A stretch of DNA of 64,000 bases, from positions 124,001-188,000 of the forward strand of contig SADC01000010.1 in NCBI GenBank assembly GCA_004194705.1. Reading direction: 5' to 3'. Positions 1 to 9,036 of this stretch are shown here, in pieces; the stretch's first letter is position 1; the number at the start of each line of letters is the position of its first letter. Origin of the DNA: Ditylenchus dipsaci. Lineage: Eukaryota; Nematoda; Chromadorea; Rhabditida; Anguinidae. A program made the translations under genes and the position numbers. The notes beneath the pieces are model-generated. The model had not been told where the DNA came from. It searched no databases and saw only the letters and a program-made list of their open reading frames with translations.

Positions 1-76
1 TTGCTGCTGCCCTCCTTCACAGTCATCCACTCACGCGCCATACCTCGCTTCTTCTGTCGCTCGATTTGCGATTCCA
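1..76 (-). CDS. Possible first exon of an unrecognised gene leaving the window
   Basis: Read on the minus strand from position 70, an ATG opens a frame with no stop to the window edge. It codes for a short basic peptide beginning MESQIERQKKRG and continuing MAREWMTVKEG. A pyrimidine tract and CAG at 67-77 on the plus strand is the rival reading, as a splice acceptor. The segment is GC-richer than its surroundings, which favours coding. Too short to name; the gene, if real, lies to the left of the window. Confidence 0.3.
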
Positions 77-109
77 TTTCAGTTTACACCTTAAGTTAAA
101 AACAAGCCT

Positions 110-240
110 AATTGAGCAAAAAGAGCAATTAGCAAAAAAAAAAGGCGGTCAAATTTTGAAAAAGGCGGCCAAATTCTATTTTTTTATTATGAATTTAAAA
201 AAGGCGGCCAAAAAAATTAAAAAGGCGGCCAAATTCTCAC
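110..240. repeat. One visible arm of an iteron-type repeat (AAGGCGGCCAAATT units)
   Basis: The core AAGGCGG(C/T)CAAA recurs four times at 15-50 base spacing between about 140 and 230. This is the same architecture as the foldback arms elsewhere in the window, but no inverted partner is visible, so the second arm is lost or lies outside. Confidence 0.4.
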
Positions 241-486
241 TACATTTCGTACATTTCTCATACAGCCCTTTTTTAACCCGATTTTCGAAGCCTTTTGCCA
301 AACCTGATTCGTCAGTCTGATCAGAAAAATTGTATAGATTCTGATTCCACCAAGCAGTTCTCGAGTTAGCCACAAGTTTGCCGAAAAGACCCGCGGCTCT
401 CGATATTATAATCACACCTAATTTATAAAAAAGAGAATTGCTAAAGTTTCCACTTTGTCTTATTTAAATTATTTGCCGCATTTTAG

Positions 487-860
487 GCATTCAACAAGAT
501 ATTCAAAAGATTCATCGCCTGCTGAAGAGAAATGATCGTCTGGAGCAGTTCTATCAGGTCTCTATTGCATTTTATAATTTCTTATTTGCTCTTGAGCTTT
601 TACCATAATCTATGAATTTTTTAGGAAATTCAGAGGATTGGTCTCTATGCCGTTGCCTGCGGTTACGATTCTTTTGCTCCGGTCATGGCTGACATGCTGA
701 CCAAGCGATGTGCAAACATCTCGCCGGAAAACAAGGTCATTTTGAATGAAGTTGTTAGTGCTCTGAGGTATGTTTTGGTTCCGATTAGCATCTGTTAATA
801 CGCTAAATTCGTTCTTATAGGCAAGGTGGCTTCAAATCGATCATAGCCAAGGAACGATGA
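487..860 (+). CDS. 3' exons of an unrecognised helical protein
   Basis: Three exons join in one frame: 487-557, 625-767 and 821-860, with GT-AG introns of 67 and 53 bases (acceptors ending in TTTTAG, TTTTTTAG and CTTATAG). The C-terminal product is about 84 residues, charged and mainly helical. It starts IQQDIQKIHRLLKR, has the middle stretch GLYAVACGYDSFAPVMADML and ends GGFKSIIAKER before TGA at 858-860. Phases agree at both junctions, which is good evidence that it is real. I do not recognise the family. Upstream exons should lie left of 487; none is obvious in 1-480, which holds an iteron repeat. Confidence 0.6.
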
Positions 861-1736
861 TTGCAAGAAGTGTGTTCGAAAAAATTCCATTTGTTCAAGC
901 TTTGTGTGTTGGTTATCATTTGTGATGTCTGTAGCCTTTGCTTTTTCCACGAACAGAAAGTTGTGCAGTATCATTTAGCGCTTATTGCTTTGATTTACGA
1001 ATTTGGAGACTAATCTATCAAGTTGATACTTCTCCTTTTTCTCGCTTTTGTAATGCCCCATCTTTTTAGAAGCGTTTCACCTTTGACCGTTACCTTCCCT
1101 GAACGGCCTTTGCCTTGACGCGCCACTTGACGTACTCCCTCTACTATCAAAGGTTTTTAACGGTGGATGTCCTGATCAATCTTTGACTAGATCAGCCAAC
1201 TGTGCTCCTTCTTGTACTCGAAGTGCTCCTGTTGTCGCAGAAAGAGAGATGTCACATTAAAGAGAGACGTTATAAGAAAGTGCGAGATTTAAAATAGGTT
1301 TGATTTGCAATATGAGGGCAATATTTGTTTAGTCCATCAAGTTTTTTAAATAAATTTTTCTTTCCCAAAGCTATATTTATGATCTTCAAGATAACATGCG
1401 GTCGAAAAGTGGTCACTCCGGCAGGTTCGCTAAAATCCAATACAGTTCATTTCAGAAAAGGTTGCACTGTACACCTTTCCCCCACGCAGAGTGCTCGGAT
1501 GGAGGAGATAACCTCATACCGTATTTTCTCTAGTGACCCCTGGGATACTATTGTTCAACCCTTCGAAAATCAGAAAATTCGAATTCGATCTCGAGATTTC
1601 GGGTGCTTAACCAAGATCTAAAAATTGGAAATTGTAAAGCGCATAAGAGTTAAGAAAATACACTAAACAGGTCTACAAAATTATCGCTCTACGCTGAGAT
1701 ACAGATGCTCAAAGTCGAAAGGGGGGGGGTCTACTA
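861..1736. other. Intergenic stretch without a supported gene
   Basis: AT-rich 3' flank of the preceding gene. A possible reading frame at 1325-1621 lacks any recognisable domain, splice sites or codon bias, and I do not call it. No inverted repeat with a TSD was found. Confidence 0.5.
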
Positions 1737-1746
1737 TTAGAAAAAA

Positions 1747-2371
1747 GGCTGTAAGTGAATTTCTGCACCAAAAGTGTGAAATTCCGCACCAAATTAATTA
1801 AATTCCGCACCAAATTCAAATTCGTTCTAAAAATAGTGAATTTCCGCACCAAAATTGTAAAATTCCACACCAAATTTTTTATTTCATTGTCTGTGCTGTT
1901 TATCGTGTATAAAAAGTTGAGCATTGTCTCTTTCGAGTTCGGAAGTAGATCTGACACAGACAATGAAATAAAACATTTGGCGAATCAGAATTCCAGTCAG
2001 ATGGGCTTTATTGCTCAGAATTCCAGGTTTATGATGATTTTGAGTGGTTCAGGGTGGAGTTCTGAGCGATTAAAAATTTTACCCCCTAAAGTAAACCCCC
2101 AAAAACCATCTTTCAAGGGCTTGTGACCATTCCGGGTTGGGATTCTAAGCAATCCAAGTAATTTTCAGACTAAAAAATTTGAATTCTTGCAAAATTTGGT
2201 TGGTCTTGGACAGAAAATAAATAAATAAATAATTTTTTAAAAATTTGGTGCGGAATTTCACAATTTTGGTGCGGAAATTCACTATTTTTAGAACGAATTT
2301 GAATTTGGTGCGGAATTTAATTAATTTGGTGCGGAATTTCACACTTTTGGTGCGGAAATTCAATTTGATCC
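1747..2371. mobile_element. Mutator-like foldback, 10-bp TSD
   Basis: The termini GGCTGTAAGTGAATTTC and (reverse complement) GGATCAAATTGAATTTC are flanked by identical TTAGAAAAAA at 1737-1746 and 2372-2381. Each arm (about 1755-1880 and 2240-2362) is a tandem run of an 18-21-base unit with core CCGCACCAAA. A TSD of 9-10 bp is the Mutator (MULE) hallmark. The centre is non-coding and carries no transposase. Reading frames across the arms are artefacts of the repeat. Confidence 0.75.
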
Positions 2372-2578
2372 TTAGAAAAAATACGGTGTTCGTGTTTCTC
2401 GACCCCTATTTCGTGAGAAAGCCGCGTATTTAAAAAATTGTTTTTCGAACCACAGGGCACAGTGTGTTAAAATAAAAAACATGCAAACTCTTGTTTTCAT
2501 GTCGAGACAAAAAGTGTTTATTATTTAATTAGCTAACTGTTTTACAAATTTTGACTATTTTCTGTTCAACTATTTGAT

Positions 2579-3091
2579 GGGCAAATCGGAATTTTGCCGC
2601 AAAAAGTCGGAATTTTGCCGCAAATAGTCGTAATTTTGCCGCAAATCTGTCTTAGATACTGGTCTGGACCAGTTTGGGATGGTTTAGGGTTCTTTAAGAT
2701 GGTTGAGAATGGTTCAGGGTGAAATTCTGGTGCGTGAACGTTTCAGCACTTTTTCATTTGAACAAAGTGCTGAAACGTCACTTTACCGAAATTCTGATGG
2801 ATTCAGCCGATCGGACTGGAATTCTGATCCGCCCAATCGCATTTTTGCAAAAAGTTTACTCCCCCTTCAGTAAACCCCAAGAAACCAATTTTCAGGGGCT
2901 TCTGGCCACTCTGCGGTGGGATTTTGAGCGATCCAAGTCATTTTTGACTATAAAATTCGGATTTCCGCAAAATTTACTGCAGTTTGCGGCAAAATTTCGA
3001 CTATTTGCGGCAAAATTCCGACTTTTAGCGGCAAAATTCCGACTTTTTGCGGCAAAATTCCGACTTTTTGCGGCAAAATTCCGATTTGCCC
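2579..3091. mobile_element. Mutator-like foldback, 9-bp TSD
   Basis: Starts GGGCAAATCGG and ends with its complement. It is flanked by CTATTTGAT (2570-2578) and CTATTTAAT (3092-3100), a 9-bp TSD with one mismatch. Both arms are runs of a 20-21-base unit with core TTTGCCGCAAA, three copies on the left and five on the right. The interior carries no transposase. Confidence 0.75.
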
Positions 3092-3112
3092 CTATTTAAT
3101 TCTTCTCGTGAA

Positions 3113-4672
3113 TTTCATTAACACGAGAACGGCTGGTTGTAAGAGTTGCTGATTCTGACGCATTTTCAATTAATGCGCCCTGATGGTCATGATACACCAT
3201 TGCTGATAATACACCAGAATGACCGCCAAGAGTTCAGCTTTCTAAATGTATGATGGCTCATTTATAAACGTTGTCGTTGTCGTCGTCGTTGTCGTTGGAA
3301 AAAATGTTTTATAAAGGCAATTTTACGCCAACGCCAACGACAACGACAACGAAAATTTTTTTCCAAATAAGACAAATTTTGCATTTTAAGTCAGAATTTC
3401 AAGGATTCACTAAGTTCTCCACACGTTTTCCCTTGAAATCTCGTCTGAGAATGCGAAATTTGTCCAATTTTGAATGAAAAATTTCGTTGTCGTTGGCGTC
3501 GTCGTTGTCGTTGGCGTTGTCGTTGGATTTTTTATAAATAGGTCGTCGTTGTCGTCGTCGTTGGCGAAAAAAGGGTTTTATAAAAAAAATATTCCAACGA
3601 CAACGACGATGACAACGACAACGTTTATAAATGAGCCATGAGACAAAGACTTTTTGGTTTTGAGAAGTTAACATAAATCACAACTTGTTTGTTGAAGTAG
3701 GGATTTTCCAAATGTTCCACCCTGGCATTCTGCAAGTCATAAATTTGTGTAGAGATGACATATAACTTAATAATCAAATAAAAAAGAAAGAATAGAAACT
3801 AACCATCATTTTGGCACTAAATGCAACAATAGCTAATTGTGAAAAACATGACAAAATTTTCAAAATCAATATATAAGTTGCAACACGAATTTCCCATTAC
3901 TTGTTTTCTACTAGTGAAACCTATAGTTCTGACACCAGATTCGTGCTCGGCGTGGTCGATTTGCTTATGCAACTGGTCTTAAAATATGAGAGGGAGTGTG
4001 AAATTCTGAATTCCGCTCAAGACAATAAAGATTCAAATTTAAAAATTAAATCAATTTGAATGTTTATTGTCTTGAGCGTAATTCAAAATTTCACACCGAT
4101 TCTGAGATATTAAGACCAGCTGTAATAGCAAATCGACCACACTGAACACGAATCTGGTGTCAGAATAGGAGGTTTTCCGGTAGAATAGAAATTATGGGAA
4201 ATTCATCTTGCGATTTATTTATTGATGTGCATTTAGTGCTAAGATGGTGGTGAGATTCTGTTCTTTCTTTTCTTTTTGACTATTAAGTTATATGTCATCT
4301 CTACACAAAGTTATGGCTTGTAGAATGCCAGGGTAAAATATTTGGAAAATCCCTACTTCAACAAACAAGTTGTGATTTATCTCAGCTTTTCAAAACCAAA
4401 AAGTCTATGTTTGGTACTGTTAGAAAGCTAAACTCTTGACAGTAATTTTAGTGTATTAGGAACGTGTGTGCAGTGTAAAAATCACGATGCACCACTTGAA
4501 AACCTTTGGGTATCTTGTTGTATTTTGACCATGCACAATTTGTCACTTACCGAGCCCTTTTTTCACCTACTTGATCCATCATTGAAGCAAAAAGGACCCG
4601 CACCATCATGGTCAGCGTAAAATTCTGCGTCAGAATCAGCAACTTTTACAATCGGCCGTTCCCGTGTTAAAG
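3113..4672. repeat. 1.56-kb palindrome, interrupted by a MITE in its left arm
   Basis: The sequence from about 3113 reappears in reverse complement up to about 4672. Outer arms match at 3113-3200 / 4600-4672, inner arms at 3645-3990 / 4080-4410, and the symmetry centre is near 4040. The outer boundary begins TAACACG(A/G)GAACGGC. Part of the inner arm (the GACACC(A/G)GATTCGTG segment) is shared with the larger palindrome at 27-33 kb, so the two are related families. No coding capacity seen. Confidence 0.7.
3254..3638. mobile_element. Harbinger-like MITE, 3-bp TSD TGA, GTTGTC-repeat arms
   Basis: Perfect terminal repeat TGGCTCATTTATAAACG, flanked by TGA at 3251-3253 and 3639-3641. The arms are runs of GTTGTCGTT hexamer-like repeats. 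The other arm of the surrounding palindrome (about 4385-4425) lacks this insert, giving an empty-site comparison. A second copy lies at 61036. The 3-bp TSD suggests PIF/Harbinger; no transposase is present to confirm it. Confidence 0.75.
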
Positions 4673-6257
4673 AGCTATGACCACCTTTTTTGAATTGTCC
4701 TCGCCAATTCAATTTTTTGCCTGATCATTGAACTTCTGTGTGGATTTTTCAGCTTGGTTTCTAACGAAACAAGGCCTAGTATTTAATTTTAAGTAAAGTT
4801 TTGTCAGAAACCAAGTTAAAAAAATCCGTACAGAAGTTCAATGATTAGGAAATTATTTTAAAAGAAAATTACTTTAAATTTTTAGATTATTTGAAATTAT
4901 TTAACGTTGTCGAAGACAGCAATGGCCCTTTAACTCTAGGACGACCACGTTAAAATGGTTGCCAATAACAGTCATAAATTTGTCCTTATAAGACCATTAA
5001 GCTCAGGACGGGAAGGGGAACCTTCTGGTACATTTCCTTAATGGGTATCCACTTCCAGAATCTAAATTTTTGAATTTAACTAAAAGCAGTTAAAAATCAT
5101 TGTACCCTGACGAGAATCGTGTCCTGAATACGTGGTGTGCAGAACAGATAAATTTATCTGAACCGATAAATTTATCTATCTATCAGATAAAATTTAAATT
5201 TTCTCATCTGACAAATAAAATTTATCTAACAGATAAAATTTAATCTGACAGACAAAATTTGATCGGTCAGATAAAAATAGATTTTTAACCCTAGGACGAC
5301 CACGTTAAAATGGTCGCCACTGACCATGCTCACTTGGTAACCCTCGAAAAAGTTAACAATTTTTAAAAATATAATAACAATTATTATGACAATTATTACT
5401 ATAACAATTATTATGAGTGAAAAATCAATATTCACCAAATTTGAAAATTTTTAAAATTTTTGACCTTTTGGGGGGTTACCAAGTGCAATAGTTCCAAAAT
5501 CGCGATTTGTTTCGCTAGCACATCAACACTTATTAGTATCCAGATCGGTTTTAAAATATTAAGGGCTCTAAAGAAATTTTCCATAGAAAATAAAAATGCA
5601 TTAAAATCTTTGTTGCAGGCAAAAAAATTGAAAGAAAAATATTTAGAAAAGGTCAGTTGAGATTTTTTAGCTTTCAATGACGTGTTATTCCTCCTGCTAA
5701 CTCATTTTAATAATTTCCCTAAAAACAGCTCTTTGGGAATGCGAAAAATGCCTAAGCTTCCATGAATTGAAAACTATTTATTGGCACACAAAAATAAATT
5801 CTTTAAAACAAAAGAGACACAACAAAATGAAGTCGAAAACACGCCTAAATACCAGTAAACAAAATATTGCAAAAATTTCCACGTAACAGAAAACAGGAAG
5901 TTCCTTTTAAATTTTTTATAAAATTTATCAAAAATGCTCATTCTGTTTTTTTCGCCTTCTGCTTTGGCACAGAGCACGCCTTTCTATGTGATCACAAACT
6001 TATAGGTGTTTACCAAACTCAAAAAGAAAGGAAATATCTTGGGTTTATCCACGCGTGTGCTGGGCTAAGTACAAGCCGAAAATAAATCAGGAAATTCTGA
6101 GGTTGATCTCGAGATTATCGGGTTCTTATATGAAATGAAAAATATAAACCAGCAGAGCTTGTGGGAGTTAAGAAAACACGATAAACAGCCATGTAAAAAA
6201 TATTTGCTGTGCTTGATTTTTAAATTTCCTACACATTTGCCAAAACGCGCGTTCTCT
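4673..6257. repeat. Repeat-derived intergenic stretch
   Basis: Holds four things: a foldback fragment with the CTTGGTTTCTAACRAAAC core (about 4690-4860; relatives near 9.8, 42.4 and 60.5 kb); a copy of the body of a tRNA-derived repeat (4970-5130; relatives at 14.3 and 50.5 kb); two direct copies of a 35-base segment containing TAGGACGACCACGTTAAAAT at about 4936 and 5288; and an AGATAAA-rich run between 5140 and 5282. No supported gene. Confidence 0.5.
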
Positions 6258-6265
6258 TCCTCGCT

Positions 6266-6839
6266 CAGGGATGCCATTTTACCACTTTTAAGCGGCATTT
6301 GCCGCTTTTTTTACCTCCTCTGCCGCTTAAATTCTCAAAATGCCGCTTATGCGGCTTTATCCTTTTTGATCATTTTGCCTCTCTAGATGATGAATGCACT
6401 ATGGACAGACGAAAAGAACCGCTTCATCGCCTCTACTATTAATGCATTTCTTTGCGTCAAGTGTTATTTCGAATGGAATACTGGGTTCTTACGGGTTATC
6501 CGCACCACCTTTTCTTTTTATTTACAATTCAGTAATCTTTATTTATTTGAACAAGAAACAAAAAACAGGTGGTGCGGATAACCCGTAAGAACCGAATACT
6601 GTTAATGCGTGTGATTATTTTTTGGGCCAAAAAGTGTTGTTAGAAAAGACCAAAGCTGTAGAAAAGTACTAGTTTGCTGAATAAATGTTATTTTTGATCT
6701 ATTTGTTCGCATTTAAGAAGGGTTGAGATGGTTTGAAAATTCCGCTTTTTGTCGCTTTTTTAGAAATGAAATGCCGCTTTTTCCGCTTTTTTTTTACCTC
6801 AAAATGCCGCCTTTTTCATATTTCGGGTTGACATCCCTG
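6266..6839. mobile_element. hAT-type MITE with GCCGCTTTT iterons
   Basis: Terminal CAGGGATG on both ends. Flanked by TCCTCGCT (6258-6265) and TCCCCGCT (6840-6847), an 8-bp TSD with one difference. Both arms repeat TGCCGCTTTTT-like units. A 110-bp element is nested inside. It lies just downstream of the receptor 3' end in the receptor's direction. Confidence 0.75.
6484..6593. mobile_element. 110-bp near-perfect hairpin element, 8-bp TSD
   Basis: Perfect 27-base inverted termini starting GGTTCTTACGGGTTATCC. Flanked by identical GAATACTG at 6476-6483 and 6594-6601. It is inserted in the hAT MITE at 6266-6839. The 8-bp TSD suggests hAT mobilisation, but the termini are not of the CAG/TAG type. 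Confidence 0.8.
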
Positions 6840-6861
6840 TCCCCGCTAGCTAATAAAAAAA

Positions 6862-8520
6862 TGGCTCAAATTGAAAACACCCGTCAAAATATGTAAATCT
6901 CCCGTCAAATTTATTTTTTACCCCGTCAAATTCAAATTTCAAACAAAATATGTAAATTTCCCGTCAAATTATGTAAATCTCCCGTCAAAATATGTAAATC
7001 TCCCGTCAAATTTAAATTTTTTCCCTGATTCAGTTAGCTTTTGTCATTCCAAGTGCATATTTTGTGCAAGATTCGTGAATTTGTGCATCTTCACTCAGTA
7101 AAATCAATCTTTCTATAAAGATCACGCTTAACAAAGTCCACTGTCGATTGGACATATTCCGGTTGGTTTTTTTTTTAATTTTCATCTTTTAGTTAACCTT
7201 ACACTTTCAAATCTTATCTCCTATACCACCCATAGTTTTTCTAGATGATTCATTCGTCTTGAAACCAAATATCCTTTACACTCGAATAACCACATTATGT
7301 ATTCACCTTCAAAGATAGCCTGCTAGAATCCCCTGTATAGAGTCCTACTAGGTATTCATGCTTTTCAGCTGATCCCTTAGTAGTTACTTTCACCTCTCTT
7401 CAGCGATCACGTTTGGTCGGTTATCAGGATGAAGGCCACAAAGAGATTTGACTTTACTTTGGCTAAATACGTTTCTATCCATTCTTTAATTTATATGGTA
7501 ACTTACACGTAATCGCATTAACCAAACCAGGATCACTTTTATTGGCTGAATAAACGATAACAAATAACGGTGATAGACAATTTTCAAATAAATACTAGTG
7601 CTCGTCCTATTTTCCTTCTTCGACCTCTTTTCTTTCGTGGCTCAAGAGGCTGTGGCAGCGGATCGATCATTTCTTCTGTCTCCATCAGTAGTAAAGTATG
7701 TTTGCACAAGTCATCTTTGATACCAACTGGACAGGTGCAACAAAGGTAGCCAGGAAAAACATGTGATTTCTTTAGCATGTAGAAAGACTGTCGAAGAGTT
7801 TTGTACCAGGATATAATTGAAAAGTGAAACAGACATCTTATTCAGTATGAAATTTTTACCTCTCTCAACTGGTAAATGTCCACTGAGAATTTACTGGAAT
7901 TTGCGTCAACTCAATCCACTGCGGAACCAAATCGACGTCAACGCATTAGACGCTTGAACGAACCAACCAAACATGCTCTTCATTGTGATTGATGTGGACA
8001 AATTGACGTCTTTCTTCTCTAAGCTTTTCCACTGCCTTACGTAAGTTGCTGTTCGGGTTGCGAGGAATAGTCGGCACATATACTGGCTCCTAATGTATAA
8101 AAGGCATAAAATTAAACTAAATATGATCTTCTTACCTTTCTTTCTGGATCATGCTCCATCCTTCAACCAGCTGCTCCACCACTAGGACATACATCGATTT
8201 CTTTCTTTGTTCGGCACGATTTCACGTTTTCCCAAACAAGAGCTGGTCCACGAGGCATCTGTAATGATAATTATAAGCAGTAAATTTAAAAATACACCAC
8301 AAATTCACGAATCTTGCACAAAATATGCACTTGGAATGACAAAAGCTAACTGAATCAGGGAAAAAATTTAAATTTGACGGGAGATTTACATATTTTGACG
8401 GGAGATTTACATAATTTGACGGGAAATTTACATATTTTGTTTGAAATTTGAATTTGACGGGGTAAAAAATAAATTTGACGGGAGATTTACATATTTTGAC
8501 GGGTGTTTTCACTTATAGCC
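6862..8520. mobile_element. Mutator-like element with SWIM-domain remnant, 9-bp TSD
   Basis: About 220-base inverted arms (6862-7085 and 8300-8520) consist of a repeated unit with core CTCCCGTCAAA. The ends are (T)GGCT(C/A). Flanks are ATAAAAAAA at 6853-6861 and 8521-8529. The interior encodes transposase remnants on the minus strand. The right TSD directly abuts the stop codon of the receptor gene (8530-8532), so the element separates that coding sequence from its original 3' UTR. Confidence 0.85.
7584..8090 (-). pseudogene. MULE transposase C-terminal remnant with SWIM zinc finger
   Basis: Two coding pieces on the minus strand. 8090 to about 7948 encodes a charged helical segment (PVYVPTIPRNP ... 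VEKLREERRQF ... HVWLVRSS). 7778-7584 encodes a SWIM finger CTCPVGIKDDLCKH (the CxCx(n)CxH pattern) followed by a basic tail KKRGRRRKIGRAL, as is common at the end of Mutator-like transposases. Stops separate the pieces and no catalytic DDE core is visible, so this is a relic within the 6862-8520 element. SWIM fingers are also found outside transposases, but the flanking TSD and arms settle the assignment. Confidence 0.7.
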
Positions 8521-8529
8521 ATAAAAAAA

Positions 8530-9036
8530 TTAAATGGTAGTTTCTTTTGAAGTGAATTTGTCTCCAATGGAAAATATTCTATTAAAACATCTGCTTTCCA
8601 CTGGACTTTCAATGATAACTACAGCACTTTGACCATCTTCATTCATGTTTTCTTCGTCCGTTTGAATTATTGCTGTATCAACACTCGCCGAATTGTGGTT
8701 TTTGAGTGTTCGATCCCCATTGCTGGAGCTTCCATTCATGTTGTTTTTAATTGAGGTATCCACTGGTAGCTCACTTCTCCTTCTAAATTTTCTGCTCTTT
8801 TCATTGAGATCGTAGTCTCCCCGGCTGCTTAGGTTGTCTTGTATAGTGATTTTGGGTGTATTGGCTCCAACACCCAAGATAGCTGCTGACAAAGACCTGC
8901 TTAGAGGCGAGTTGTCCAATGGCTGCAGCATTTTGCGTAAGTGGCACATATCACTGGATCTGCGAGAATCTAGCAAAGACTGCACTGTCAACTCCAAGCA
9001 CTTTTTCTTGTGCTCATGTCTTTGCGATGTGAATTC
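8530..9036 (-). CDS. Receptor last exon: C-terminal tail with PDZ ligand
   Basis: The acceptor AAATTCCAG precedes GAATTCACATCG at 9036. 168 codons run to TAA at 8532-8530. The tail is rich in Ser, Asn and Asp, predicted disordered, and ends SKETTI, with Thr at -2 and Ile at 0 as in class I PDZ ligands. The stop codon touches the TSD of the downstream Mutator-like element, so the native poly(A) site is displaced or replaced. Confidence 0.75.
   Translation of the reverse strand, partial: EFTSQRHEHKKKCLELTVQSLLDSRRSSDMCHLRKMLQPLDNSPLSRSLSAAILGVGANTPKITIQDNLSSRGDYDLNEKSRKFRRRSELPVDTSIKNNMNGSSSNGDRTLKNHNSASVDTAIIQTDEENMNEDGQSAVVIIESPVESRCFNRIFSIGDKFTSKETTI

Noticed and set aside
3254..3638. Regularly spaced GTTGTC repeats as a CRISPR-like array
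   Set aside because: No unique spacers between repeats, and it is part of a TSD-flanked MITE in a eukaryotic genome.
6871..7101. Matching Lys/Asn/Val-rich frames at 6871 (+) and 8222 (-) as a duplicated gene
   Set aside because: They are the two inverted arms of the Mutator-like element, made of CCCGTCAAA units.
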